NCBI GenBank assembly: GCA_024233115.1
Contig: JACKQB010000005.1
Location: forward strand, 310,001-374,000
Direction of reading: 5' to 3'
Origin: Akkermansiaceae bacterium
Lineage (GTDB): Bacteria > Verrucomicrobiota > Verrucomicrobiia > Verrucomicrobiales > Akkermansiaceae
Length of the DNA stretch: 64,000 bases
Numbering within the stretch: position 1 is the first letter of the stretch; each line of letters starts with the position of its first letter. The notes below the pieces were generated by a model that was not told the origin of the DNA, searched no databases, and saw only the letters and a list, made by a program, of their open reading frames with translations. A program made the position numbers and the translations under genes. Below are positions 15,470 through 24,934 of this stretch, in pieces.

Positions 15470-17014
15470 ATGCATTTCGTGTCCAGGATTCCACTGCTAG
15501 TGCTCTGCACGTTGCAGGTTTTTGCAACGGAGCGTCCGAATATTCTGTTTATTTTCTCGGACGACCACGCCCTGCAGTCGATTTCGGCCTACGGGGGTAG
15601 GTTGGAGAAGATCGCCCCGACCCCGAACATCGACCGGATTGCCGACGAGGGTGCCATTTTTGAGAACTCCTTCTGTGCCAACTCGATCTGCGGGCCGTCA
15701 CGCGCCTGTATCCTCACGGGTAAACACTCACATAAAAACGGCTTCATGCGCAATGGTGACCTGTTTGACGGCGACCAGATGACGTTTCCCAAGTTGCTGA
15801 AAGCATCCGGCTACCAGACTGCCCTCATCGGGAAATGGCACCTGTCGTCTGACCCCCAGGGTTTTGATTTTTGGGAAGTGCTCCCCGGACAAGGAAGTTA
15901 TTACAACCCCGACTTCATCCAGATGGATGGCAAGACAAAGCGTTTCCACGGATACGCCACGGATATCATCACGGATCACTCGATTGCCTGGCTTGAAAGG
16001 CGGGATAAAACCAAACCCTTCATCCTGATGTGCCAGCACAAGGCACCCCACCGGAACTGGGCGCCTGCACCGCGCCACCTGACGCTGTTTGACGATATCG
16101 AAATCCCCGAGCCGAAGACGCTGAACGACGACTACTCGGGTCGCTCGTCGTGGCTGAAGAAAAACGAGATGACGCTCAAGCATCACTTCCACTGGGAGCA
16201 CGATCTCAAGTTGCATGGGAAATCCATCGTGCCTGGAAAAATCATGGATGGCATGAAAAATGACGAATACATGCGTATGGATGATCAACAGAAAAAAGCC
16301 TGGGACGCTGCCTATGGGCCGAAGAATGACTTCTTCCTGGCCCAGCTCAGATCTAACAATTTGAGTGACGGGCAGATCCTGAAGTGGAAATACCAGCGTT
16401 ACATGAAAGACTACCTGCGCACGATCCGGGCCGTGGATGAAAATGTCGGACGGATGTTGGATTATCTCGATGACAATGGTCTGGCTGACAACACCATCGT
16501 GATCTATTCCTCCGACCAGGGGTTTTACCTCGGCGAGCATGGCTGGTATGACAAACGCTGGATGTTCGAGCAGTCGCTTAAAATGCCTTTTGTCATCCGC
16601 TGGCCAGGTGTGATCCAAGCCAAACAAAGACCCATGGCGATGATTCAGAACATCGATTATGCACCGACATTGCTCGAGGTTGCCGGTGTCAAAATACCCG
16701 GGTCGATCCAGGGCAAAAGCATGGTTCCCCTATTCAAGGGAGAAGTGCAGGACAAGGACTGGCGCCAAAGCATTTACTACGCCTACTACATGAACCCAGG
16801 CACGCACAATGTGCCGAGACATGACGGTGTCAGGACGGAGCGGTATAAGCTTTTTTACCTTCCCCAGAGCAAGGAATGGCAAATGTTCGACCTTGTCAAA
16901 GATCCCGACGAGATGCGTAGCGTCTATAACGATCCGGAATATGCGGAAGTGCGCAGGATGATGAAAAACACCTACAACGAGCAAAAAAATCACTATCAAG
17001 CAGTCATGCAATAA
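15470..17014 (+). CDS. Sulfatase (S1 family) 2 of 4
   Basis: A 514-residue secreted sulfatase with a short signal peptide (RIPLLVLCTLQVFA). Motifs: IFSDDH, CGPSRACILTGKH (formylglycine site), GKWHL and SSDQGFYLGEHGW. It is closely similar throughout to the next gene product, so the pair probably arose by duplication. ATG at 15470 follows the previous stop by 46 bp and starts the signal peptide. Likely a periplasmic exo-sulfatase; sugar specificity unknown. Confidence 0.93.
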   Translation: MHFVSRIPLLVLCTLQVFATERPNILFIFSDDHALQSISAYGGRLEKIAPTPNIDRIADEGAIFENSFCANSICGPSRACILTGKHSHKNGFMRNGDLFDGDQMTFPKLLKASGYQTALIGKWHLSSDPQGFDFWEVLPGQGSYYNPDFIQMDGKTKRFHGYATDIITDHSIAWLERRDKTKPFILMCQHKAPHRNWAPAPRHLTLFDDIEIPEPKTLNDDYSGRSSWLKKNEMTLKHHFHWEHDLKLHGKSIVPGKIMDGMKNDEYMRMDDQQKKAWDAAYGPKNDFFLAQLRSNNLSDGQILKWKYQRYMKDYLRTIRAVDENVGRMLDYLDDNGLADNTIVIYSSDQGFYLGEHGWYDKRWMFEQSLKMPFVIRWPGVIQAKQRPMAMIQNIDYAPTLLEVAGVKIPGSIQGKSMVPLFKGEVQDKDWRQSIYYAYYMNPGTHNVPRHDGVRTERYKLFYLPQSKEWQMFDLVKDPDEMRSVYNDPEYAEVRRMMKNTYNEQKNHYQAVMQ

Positions 17015-17026
17015 TTATAAACTACA

Positions 17027-18625
17027 ATGCACATGAAAAAATCCAAGCTACCCACCCTTGCCCTTGCTGCATCGCTGACCTTGGCTGCCCATGCTGCGGA
17101 TCAGGCGAAGCCTAACATCCTTTTCATCTTTTCCGATGACCACGCACTCAATTCGATTTCCGCCTATGGTGGCCGGTTGGAAAAAGTGGCACCCACCCCC
17201 AACATTGACCGGCTCGCCAATGAGGGGGCGATTTTTACAAACTCGTTCTGCGCCAACTCAATCTGTGGTCCATCCCGTGCCTGTATTCTTACTGGAAAGC
17301 ATAGTCATAAAAACGGTTTTTTACGTAATTCGGGCAAGGGGCTTGACCAAAACCAGTGGACAGTTTCCAAAGCCCTGCAAAAGGAAGGTTACACCACCGC
17401 CGTGATTGGGAAATGGCATCTCAAAACAAATCCCGTCGGATTCGACTACTGGGAGATCTTCCCCGGACAAGGGAACTACTATAACCCGGTATTTATCCAG
17501 ATGGATGGGAAGTCGAAGCGGTTTCAAGGCTATGCTACAGACCTTACCACCGACAAGGCGATCGCGTGGTTAGATCAGCGTGATAAAACCAAACCCTTTT
17601 TCCTGATGTGCCAGCACAAGGCACCCCACCGCACGTTTTCACCCGCCCTCCGTCACTTGAAATCATTTGACGGGGTGAACATACCCGAGCCAGGGAATTT
17701 GTTCGATGATTACGCTAACCGAAGTAAGACCCTCCCCAAAAACGAGATGGAGATTGATCGTCACTTTCATTGGACCTACGACCTGAAACTGAGAAAAGAC
17801 GAGCGCAAGGGAGTTGATCTTCCCGGCCCCGACCAACACGGCACGGTTGAGTACGGTCGGATGAACGACACCCAAAAAAAACAATGGAATGACCACTTCG
17901 GACCAGAGAACCAGGCGTTTCTCAAGGATTTCAAAGCAGGAAAACTCAGCCACAAAGACATCGTGCGCTGGAAATACCAACGCTACATGCGCAACTACCT
18001 GGGCACGGTCAAAGCGGTCGATGAGAGTGTAGGTCGTATGCTCAAGTACCTCGATGAACACGATCTAGCAAAAAACACCATTGTCATCTATTCATCCGAT
18101 CAAGGGTTCTATCTCGGCGAACATGGCTGGTTTGATAAACGTTGGATGTTTGAAGAGTCATTTAAAATGCCCTTCCTGATCCGCTGGCCGGGTGTTGTCA
18201 AAGCCGGCTCCCGCCCCGAGGCGATGATTCAGAATATCGACTATGCACCGACCTTTCTGGCCGCCGCTGGCCTGTCCGCTCCGGATGAAGTTCAGGGCAA
18301 ATCCATTCTCCCCATACTCAAGGACCCTTCGAAGTCAGTCAGGGAGTCACTCTACTACGCATACTACGAGGTCGGAGAGCATGCCGTGCCGCAGCATTTT
18401 GGTGTTAGAACAGCAACACACAAGCTGTTTTACATTCCATCCACCCAGGAATGGCAGATGTTTGACCTGAAAAAGGACCCACAGGAAATGACCAACGTTG
18501 CCGAGAATCCTGAATACGCAACGATCAGAAAAGAACTCACCGCTGAGTATGACCGGCTTCGTAAGGAATACGATGCCCCCAGTTATGAGCAATATGCTCC
18601 CAGGGCACGTCAAAAGAAAAAATGA
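17027..18625 (+). CDS. Sulfatase (S1 family) 3 of 4
   Basis: A 532-residue paralogue of the preceding protein, with signal peptide (LALAASLTLAAHA), IFSDDH, CGPSRACILTGKH, GKWHL and SSDQGFYLGEHGW. It has a basic tail ending RARQKKK-like. Its start is 12 bp after the previous stop and its stop overlaps the next start by four bases (ATGA), so the cluster is one operon. Confidence 0.93.
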   Translation: MHMKKSKLPTLALAASLTLAAHAADQAKPNILFIFSDDHALNSISAYGGRLEKVAPTPNIDRLANEGAIFTNSFCANSICGPSRACILTGKHSHKNGFLRNSGKGLDQNQWTVSKALQKEGYTTAVIGKWHLKTNPVGFDYWEIFPGQGNYYNPVFIQMDGKSKRFQGYATDLTTDKAIAWLDQRDKTKPFFLMCQHKAPHRTFSPALRHLKSFDGVNIPEPGNLFDDYANRSKTLPKNEMEIDRHFHWTYDLKLRKDERKGVDLPGPDQHGTVEYGRMNDTQKKQWNDHFGPENQAFLKDFKAGKLSHKDIVRWKYQRYMRNYLGTVKAVDESVGRMLKYLDEHDLAKNTIVIYSSDQGFYLGEHGWFDKRWMFEESFKMPFLIRWPGVVKAGSRPEAMIQNIDYAPTFLAAAGLSAPDEVQGKSILPILKDPSKSVRESLYYAYYEVGEHAVPQHFGVRTATHKLFYIPSTQEWQMFDLKKDPQEMTNVAENPEYATIRKELTAEYDRLRKEYDAPSYEQYAPRARQKKK

Positions 18626-20058
18626 TGATGAAATCCCGCCTCTGTCTGTTAGTCATGCTGCTGCTGTCATTGGATAGCGGATTCGCCGCTGGGAAATACA
18701 ATGTGCTTTTTATTATCTCCGATGACCTGACTGCGACAGCGCTGTCCTGTTACGAGAACAAAGCCTGCAAGACACCTCATATCGATGCCCTGGCCGCACA
18801 GGGTGTGCGGTACACGCGCAGCTATTGCCAGTTCCCAGTTTGCGGGCCATCACGCGCTTCATTCATGTCGGGATATTACCCGCATGGCTCCCGTGCGTTT
18901 GGCTACGCCAGCGGTCGAAAGCAGATTGGCAACCGCGTTACCTGGTCGCAGCACTTCAAGAACAACGGTTACTACACCGCACGCGTCAGTAAAATCTACC
19001 ACATGGGCGTGCCGGGCGATATCGTCAAAGGATCAGATGGCACCGACGATCCCGCGTCATGGACGGAGAAATTCAACAGCCAGGGGCCGGAGTGGATGGC
19101 TCCGGGTGATGGGGAGTTGTTGGAAAACAACCCCGGTGGCACCAAACCCGTCAAAGCCGGTAACACCCTTGAGCTGGTCAAGGCCGATGGTGATGACCTG
19201 GTGCATGCCGATGGGAAAACAGCGAAGAAAGCCTGCGAACTCCTCAAGCTGCACAAAGACAAACCCTTTTTCCTGGCGGTGGGTTTTGTCAGACCGCACG
19301 TCCCTTTCGTGGCTCCCCGGGCCTACTACGAACCCTACGACCATCAGTCCATCACCATGCCGGAGAAGGTAAAAGACGACTGGGACGACATCCCGAAGGC
19401 GGGTATCAACTACAAGACCAGCAAAAACCTGAAGCTCAACGTCACCCAGGAGCGTAAGGCCGTCGCCGCCTACTACGCCTCCGTTTCCTACATGGACGCG
19501 CAGGTGGGCAAGGTGCTGAAAACTCTCAAGTCCGAGGGCCTGGAGGATAACACCATCGTGATCTTCACCAGTGACCACGGCTTCCACCTCGGTGAACATG
19601 ATTTCTGGATGAAGGTGGGGCTGATGGAAGAGTCGTCCCGCGTACCGATGATCATCAAAGTGCCCGGTAAAAAACCAGCCGTCTGTGATAGCTTCACCGA
19701 GCTGGTGGACCTGTATCCCACCATTTCCGAACTCTGCGGTCTGGAGGTCCCATCCCGTTTGCAGGGAAAGAGTCTGGTGAAAACCCTCGATGAGCCCTCC
19801 TACAGTGTTAGGGATGCCGCCTTCTGTGTGAACCAGAACTCCTTTCTACTGCGTACCAAAAAATGGGCCTACATCCAGCATGCGGAAAATGCCTCCAAGG
19901 GAATCCAGCTCTTTGATATGGAGAAAGACCCGAAACAGTTTACCAACCTGGCAAAGAACCCCGAATACAAGGAGCTGGTAAAAAAGTTCCAAACCCGTCT
20001 GGCTAACAAGCTCAAGGAAGTGCGTGATAACGACATCGAAAATGAGCGCCGCAAGTAG
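18622..20058 (+). CDS. Sulfatase (S1 family, iduronate-2-sulfatase-like) 4 of 4
   Basis: A 478-residue secreted sulfatase with a signal peptide (LLVMLLLSLDSGFAAG). It differs from the first three: IISDDLTATALSCY replaces the SDDH block, and the active site reads CGPSRASFMSGYYP, with FLAVGFVRPHVPF and TSDHGFHLGEHDFW, a pattern seen in iduronate-2-sulfatase-like members. It is translationally coupled to the third sulfatase. Different subfamilies in one operon suggest removal of sulfate from different positions of one polymer. Confidence 0.92.
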   Translation: MMMKSRLCLLVMLLLSLDSGFAAGKYNVLFIISDDLTATALSCYENKACKTPHIDALAAQGVRYTRSYCQFPVCGPSRASFMSGYYPHGSRAFGYASGRKQIGNRVTWSQHFKNNGYYTARVSKIYHMGVPGDIVKGSDGTDDPASWTEKFNSQGPEWMAPGDGELLENNPGGTKPVKAGNTLELVKADGDDLVHADGKTAKKACELLKLHKDKPFFLAVGFVRPHVPFVAPRAYYEPYDHQSITMPEKVKDDWDDIPKAGINYKTSKNLKLNVTQERKAVAAYYASVSYMDAQVGKVLKTLKSEGLEDNTIVIFTSDHGFHLGEHDFWMKVGLMEESSRVPMIIKVPGKKPAVCDSFTELVDLYPTISELCGLEVPSRLQGKSLVKTLDEPSYSVRDAAFCVNQNSFLLRTKKWAYIQHAENASKGIQLFDMEKDPKQFTNLAKNPEYKELVKKFQTRLANKLKEVRDNDIENERRK

Positions 20059-20063
20059 AGGGC

Positions 20064-20263
20064 TTTCGGAATGCGGAGATACATTCTCCGCTTTGTCTTC
20101 TCCCTGGCGTGCGACTCCTCCCCGTACCTGCTGGACACCATTCCCCGTTCCTCCTCGATGGGTTGAATGATTTGGTAAAGTGGCAGAGGTGGTCCACAGA
20201 CATCAGCCGCAGCAACATCGAATGGAGTATCCAAAGCGGAGAATGCATCTCCGCACTCCGAAA
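20064..20263. repeat. Large imperfect inverted repeat (REP- or MITE-like)
   Basis: Arms 20064-20095 and 20232-20263 are reverse complements over 32 bases with two mismatches. Each arm contains its own small palindrome, GCGGAGA...TCTCCGC. The left arm, just after the sulfatase stop and followed by TTTGTCTT, may double as the operon terminator. The space between holds no credible gene. No clear target duplication is seen. Confidence 0.7.
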
Positions 20264-20288
20264 GGCGCGAAAGGGCCGAAAGCGCAAA

Positions 20289-20314
20289 CCCTTCTGGAGC
20301 GAACTCCAGAAGGG
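20289..20314. terminator. Strong hairpin, possible terminator
   Basis: Perfect 11-bp stem CCCTTCTGGAG / CTCCAGAAGGG with loop CGAA. No T-run follows, so terminator function is uncertain; it may belong to the neighbouring repeat element. Confidence 0.4.
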
Positions 20315-20773
20315 CCAAACGAAACACAAGAATAATGAAAAAATGAGGCCCTTGGATAAGCGGCATGAATATCCTCAAGCACCATAGCCATCGCAGTAAA
20401 CATCGAGACGTTCACCCGACAACTGATTGCAATGTACACAATTCAAACAATGTTTCAACCAAAAACTTGTTGTGGATGATAAAAAATCACATGCGTGCAT
20501 CCTGAAGTGGTTACAAAATAACCCCACCCAGCGATCCACCCCGCTTGTGTGCAGTGTCGATGGATGAGCGACCACCACATCGGCCACCACCAGCCTCCCC
20601 GGCCACACAGATGATCAGTCCGAACGCCGGAAGGTCGTGCGTCAGTGAGCCTGACGGACTCGAATACTCCGCACTTCCTGCCAAGAAGTAATCATAGCCA
20701 CATTTATTCGTGCCATAGGCCGTTTCCTTTGTTAGCGTGGGCAACGTTCAAGGTTACTGATCAAACGACGACA
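20315..20773. other. Intergenic region upstream of the pseudokinase gene
   Basis: About 460 bp with no convincing gene. It contains AT-rich sequence around 20440-20520. It must include the promoter of the pseudokinase gene; I cannot place it. Confidence 0.4.
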
Positions 20774-22459
20774 ATGACGGACCGATACGAAATCATCAAA
20801 CTTATCAGCAAGGATCCTGCGGGTGGGATGTACCTTGCCCAGGACACCACGTTGGAGCGCAAGGTGGTATTCCGGCATATTGATGCGGATCACAACGATG
20901 ATCGACCAAGGTCGTGGGCGAAGGAATTCGCCACTTTTTCAGGGAAGTTGTGTGCCTTGCAACATCCAAATTTGCTCACGATCTATGACGTTAGTGTGGA
21001 TGATGACGGCGTCTCCATCGTTACCCAGTACGTCGAGGGGCAGTCGCTGGCCGAACGCCTTGAACAAGGGCCATTAAAACAAATGGGAGCCTATCGCATG
21101 GCCTCGGATCTTCTGGAGGGTTTGCATGCGGCTCACGAATCGGGTGTATATCATGGTGCCCTGCACACGGGCTCGGTGAAAAGATTGCCCAAGGCGACCG
21201 GTGGCCATCGCTATCTGCTGGTTGACCTCGGGCTGAATACACTGGCGACGATGGTCAAGGGTGAGGATATCCATATCGCTGACCCTGTGTTGTTGGCACC
21301 CGAGCTGCATGATGATGAGAGTTCGCCCGATGTCGCGGCGGACCTTTTTATGTTAGGTCAGCTTTGTTACACCGCGCTGGCTGGTGGTCACCCGTTTGCG
21401 GGGCAATCTCCTGCGGAGTGTGCCCGTGCCCATCTGGCCGGCGAGCTGCCGCCGTTGAGTGAATTCGCCCCGGATATACAGCCTGATTTTGAAGCATGGG
21501 TGATGCACTTGTCAGCGGGTGACCGGAGCCAGCGACCGGGCTCGATCAAGGAGGCTATGGAGTCGCTGCAGAAGATCGCCATTGACGAGCCCGAGCCCAA
21601 TGTGCCCGGAAAGACGCATGCCGTGGAAACAACCCTGCCTACTCCCTCCATGCGGACGACCGCCCAGGTCGTTGTTGCTGACGCAGATGTTCCCGTCCTG
21701 CAGCGGGCCGGTCAGGGAAAGAAACAGCCTAAAAAAACAATCATAGTCATCGCGTCCTTGTGTGCACTTATTCTGCTGGGGCTGTTGTTAGTGGTCTTCA
21801 AGAATCCGGCTAAGGATTCGGCGGTCCCGTCGGTTGCTGATGGAGTCCTTCCCGCTGTCCCGGCAGGAGTGAAGGTCCATCTACACGAGGTCGGGTTGGT
21901 GAACACAATGGCCAATCGGAAAAATCCTGTAACCGTGGCACTCGATACGGAAAAAACGCTCGACTGGATAGTGGCCACCGGTGCCCCGGCCGCGACGAAC
22001 AGAAAGGAAAAAGAGGCCGGGCACTACATTCAGAGTATTTTTGCGGTAGGTAATTTCAAGGAGTTCGCGATGAAGGATGTGCCGGTCAAATTTGCGTCCG
22101 GCGAGATCGAGCTGATTCCCAAGGCCGCGACTGATACGCTCAAAGGCCATAAAGCCAAACCCGGCGATGGATGGGAGGTCATACTGCGTATCCCCCCCAA
22201 GCACAAGGGGCCGGTCGTTGTCACCCTTTATATGACCCAGAGGAAAAATGACTTTGATATCGCCGTAGCCATGCCCGATGGCAAAGAGGTCATCAAGTTC
22301 TCTGTTCCTCAACAAGCCCCCGGGGTTGTTCAAATCCCCTTGGAAATAACAGCACCCAAGGCGGGTGGCTTCTACAGTTTTAAAATACTCGCAGTTGCGT
22401 CCGGCCCCAAGGAGGGTTTCACCATCGGGTTCAACGCCGTGCATGTCGAAAGCCGGTAG
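20774..22459 (+). CDS. Membrane-anchored Ser/Thr kinase-like protein (pseudokinase)
   Basis: A 561-residue protein with an N-terminal PknB-type fold (about residues 1-270), a linker, one membrane helix (IIVIASLCALILLGLLLVVF, about 323-342) and a periplasmic beta-rich domain of about 200 residues. Catalytic positions are lost: the HRD loop reads YHGALHTGSV, without Asp; the VAIK Lys position reads VVFRH; DFG is DLG. APE survives in LLAPEL. It is therefore probably a signalling or scaffolding pseudokinase. ATG at 20774 starts the kinase fold; an upstream in-frame start would add 43 unlikely residues. Confidence 0.8.
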   Translation: MTDRYEIIKLISKDPAGGMYLAQDTTLERKVVFRHIDADHNDDRPRSWAKEFATFSGKLCALQHPNLLTIYDVSVDDDGVSIVTQYVEGQSLAERLEQGPLKQMGAYRMASDLLEGLHAAHESGVYHGALHTGSVKRLPKATGGHRYLLVDLGLNTLATMVKGEDIHIADPVLLAPELHDDESSPDVAADLFMLGQLCYTALAGGHPFAGQSPAECARAHLAGELPPLSEFAPDIQPDFEAWVMHLSAGDRSQRPGSIKEAMESLQKIAIDEPEPNVPGKTHAVETTLPTPSMRTTAQVVVADADVPVLQRAGQGKKQPKKTIIVIASLCALILLGLLLVVFKNPAKDSAVPSVADGVLPAVPAGVKVHLHEVGLVNTMANRKNPVTVALDTEKTLDWIVATGAPAATNRKEKEAGHYIQSIFAVGNFKEFAMKDVPVKFASGEIELIPKAATDTLKGHKAKPGDGWEVILRIPPKHKGPVVVTLYMTQRKNDFDIAVAMPDGKEVIKFSVPQQAPGVVQIPLEITAPKAGGFYSFKILAVASGPKEGFTIGFNAVHVESR

Positions 22460-22641
22460 CTCCACTAGGAGGGATCGTATCATGAATAGATGCAATCCCC
22501 GCCAGTGAGACGAGTAGGGCCTGCAGGATCAATGGGACCAGTGACCATGATGTTGTCAGTTTGAAAAATAGTTTGTTAGCACTCTATCACATTTCCTCCA
22601 TCCAGGTTTAAGCAAGGTCGTCCTGATAAAGTCGTTCAGAC

Positions 22642-24327
22642 TACCCTCGCCCTAATCATTAGCGACGCTGGGGATGATTCACCCTGAAGGTGATTTTGCA
22701 ACTTTGACTGATATTGTGTATAAGGGGGCATGTCACGACACTACTCCCTGAAGCCGCGCAAGTTTGCAATGGAGCTAAGAACCTCGGAATCATGCTCGGT
22801 GCATGGAGGGCAACTGGCCATTGTCGGCTTGATCCGGCAAAGCGGACTAATGGGCTGGATCAGTGATTACCCGCAGCTCGAGCACCGCAAGAACCGCAAC
22901 CGGGGCTTTGATCCCGAAGTCTACATCAGCACCTTTCTCTACAACTTCTGCACAGGAGGAAGCAGCCTGGCGGATGCGGAGGCTCTCAATGAAGACAAGG
23001 CACTGCTAAGGCTGTTAGGAATAAAAAAACTGCCCGACCAGAGCGCCCTGGGCGAATGGCTCCGGGCTCTGGACCCCGCGGGCCTTGATGCCCTCAAGGC
23101 GATCAACCGCCGGTTTTGCACATGGGTGCTCAAGACGGCTCCGGCCAATACATACAGCTACGGTGGCAACGAACTCGAATGGTTTTTCGATGATACCCAG
23201 ATCGAAGTCAGCGGTAAAAAATTTGAAGGTGCCGCAATCAACTACAAGGGGGATGTATCGCTTGGTTGGCAGACGTTGTGGGCCGGGCCTCTCATCCTCG
23301 AATGCGAACTCGGGGGACAGCGCGGAGTAAGCGAGTGTTTCGGCAGGTTCTGCGCTAACAGCGGTAAGCTGCGTAAAAAAGGAAAACACTATCTCTACGC
23401 CGACAGCGGCAGCAGTGACGGGGAGGATCTTGAACACGCGGCCAAACACTTCACCCGCCACAGCATCAGCTACAACAAATGGACAAGTCCCCTGGAACGC
23501 ATGGCCGGAGGACTTCCCGAGGAAAGTTGGGGCGAGTCCGAACTTACCCACTGGCGTGGAGGAATCAAACATCTCGTATCCTACAGCTGGGTAAGACACC
23601 AGCCCTCGGGCTGTAGGCAAGCGCATAACTTTGCGGCCCTGCGTCACAAACGGGAAGACGACATGTTCTGGAGCTACTGCTTCGTCGAAGTTGAAGAAGG
23701 ACGGGGTCACACAGCGGCCCAATCCAGGGCAGCCTTTGAACGTCACCGGCTCAAGGGTGAGTGTGAACGCCGCTTTGGCGAAGTGCTCAGTGATCTAGGG
23801 CTTCACAGGCCGCCCTGCCACAGTCTCAGCGCCAACGACGGATGGTATAGCCTCGGGGCGTTGGCCTACAACATCCTCGGGGCCCTCAAGCTGTTGGTGT
23901 TGCCTGAAAAAGACCTGGCCAAGCGTCCGCGCACGGTGATGCAGCGGCTGTTGTTATTGCCCATGGAAATCAAGCGTCATGCCCGCCAACTCAAGGCGGT
24001 GGTTTACATCTGTCATGAGAGGATGAAAGCTTGGCGGCAGATCTTTGAGGAATGGATGCCGGATCACCGGCTGATGTATCCAAAGGCCTGAAGCCGCCTT
24101 GCGCAAAAAGTTCCGGTTGAAGACCTCCCGTGCCGGGGAGGAGGAAGGACAACGCCGTCGACTGGGAGTTGGGAGCAATCCAGCCTGAGAATGAGCAGGT
24201 AAAAACGCCAGAACATCGTTGCTCCATCACCGTAAGCGATCAACGCGATGGATTTACAACCCCTCAGCATGAATATCACACAAAAATTAATCCAGCCCAA
24301 TCCTCGCTAACGATCAGGGTACCCTCG
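22642..24327. mobile_element. Complete insertion sequence (IS1380-like) with 8-bp target duplication
   Basis: Element 22650-24319 (1670 bp). The left end begins CCCTAATCATTAGCGA and the right end, read inward, CCCTGATCGTTAGCGA; about 17 of the first 22-23 positions match. Both ends are flanked by the same 8 bases, TACCCTCG (22642-22649 and 24320-24327). One transposase gene fills it. Intact ends and a perfect duplication point to recent insertion, between the pseudokinase gene and the propionate cluster. Confidence 0.85.
22730..24091 (+). CDS. DDE transposase, IS1380/IS4-like
   Basis: A 453-residue transposase. The probable DDE residues are Asp in WFFDDTQIE, Asp in LYADSGSS and Glu in KGECERRFGE. 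The C-terminal YNILGALKLLVLPE followed by LLLLPMEIKRHARQL is typical of IS1380-type enzymes. The reading frame is intact and the element has both ends, so it may be active. Family assignment is from motif memory; the 8-bp duplication is longer than the 4-5 bp usually given for IS1380. Confidence 0.85.
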   Translation: MSRHYSLKPRKFAMELRTSESCSVHGGQLAIVGLIRQSGLMGWISDYPQLEHRKNRNRGFDPEVYISTFLYNFCTGGSSLADAEALNEDKALLRLLGIKKLPDQSALGEWLRALDPAGLDALKAINRRFCTWVLKTAPANTYSYGGNELEWFFDDTQIEVSGKKFEGAAINYKGDVSLGWQTLWAGPLILECELGGQRGVSECFGRFCANSGKLRKKGKHYLYADSGSSDGEDLEHAAKHFTRHSISYNKWTSPLERMAGGLPEESWGESELTHWRGGIKHLVSYSWVRHQPSGCRQAHNFAALRHKREDDMFWSYCFVEVEEGRGHTAAQSRAAFERHRLKGECERRFGEVLSDLGLHRPPCHSLSANDGWYSLGALAYNILGALKLLVLPEKDLAKRPRTVMQRLLLLPMEIKRHARQLKAVVYICHERMKAWRQIFEEWMPDHRLMYPKA

Positions 24328-24488
24328 TGTTGCGCCAAAAATATCCTTCCCATGGAGGGGGAATTTGTGTAGTAGGACGGGTTGAGCCATTTGCGCAAAA
24401 TATGCGGAGTATGAAACAGGGGGGGCATTGCCAAGTGGACTGAGATAGGTATATGTTCAGTCCAGCAGCACACCACTGCCTATCTGAC
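24328..24488. promoter_or_regulatory. Promoter region of the propionate cluster
   Basis: Short region between the IS and the epimerase gene. TTGCCA (24428) and TATGTT (24452) with an 18-base spacer could be a sigma-70 promoter. The IS insertion 170 bp upstream may have separated or altered original control sequences. No cobalamin riboswitch is evident. Confidence 0.3.
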
Positions 24489-24893
24489 ATGATTACAAAA
24501 ATAGACCACTTGGGAGTCGCCGTGAAGTCGTTGGAAGCCGTTATTCCATACTACGAGGATGTATTGGGATTAACGTGTGAAGGAAGGGAGGAAGTCGAAT
24601 CCCAGAAAGTCCGCACCGCCTTTTTCGCCGCTGGTGATGTCCATATCGAACTTCTTGAGCCTACCTCTGAAGAAAGCCCGATTGCCAAATTCATCGAGAA
24701 AAACGGTGAGGGCATCCACCACATAGCATTTGCCACGGACGATATCACCGGCCAGCTTGACCAGGCCAAGGAAAAGGGCGCCCGCCTGATCCACGAAGTG
24801 CCATTCGCCGGGGCAGGGGACAAACTCGTCGCCTTCCTTCACCCTAAATCCACTTTCGGAGTTCTCACCGAGTTCTGCCAGGATGCCAAATAA
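24489..24893 (+). CDS. mce: Methylmalonyl-CoA epimerase
   Basis: A 134-residue glyoxalase-fold metalloenzyme interconverting (R)- and (S)-methylmalonyl-CoA. Typical signs are KIDHLGVAVKSLE at the N-terminus, HIELLEP, and the GEGIHHIAFATDD motif, supplying metal-binding His and Glu. ATG at 24489 gives the normal family length; an upstream start would add 12 residues. It opens the propionate cluster, 41 bp before mmdA, linking the mutase product to the decarboxylase. Confidence 0.93.
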   Translation: MITKIDHLGVAVKSLEAVIPYYEDVLGLTCEGREEVESQKVRTAFFAAGDVHIELLEPTSEESPIAKFIEKNGEGIHHIAFATDDITGQLDQAKEKGARLIHEVPFAGAGDKLVAFLHPKSTFGVLTEFCQDAK

Positions 24894-24934
24894 TACCACT
24901 TGCTTTCCATTTTAACTCATCAACAATCACCACC

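Noticed and set aside
15728..16627. Open frame of 299 codons on the minus strand
   Set aside because: Antisense to sulfatase 2, whose motifs are unmistakable.
23015..23746. Open frame of 243 codons on the minus strand
   Set aside because: Antisense to the transposase; no start context or family signal.
24092..24488. Cobalamin riboswitch before the B12-dependent cluster
   Set aside because: No B12-box-like sequence is visible and half of this region belongs to the IS.
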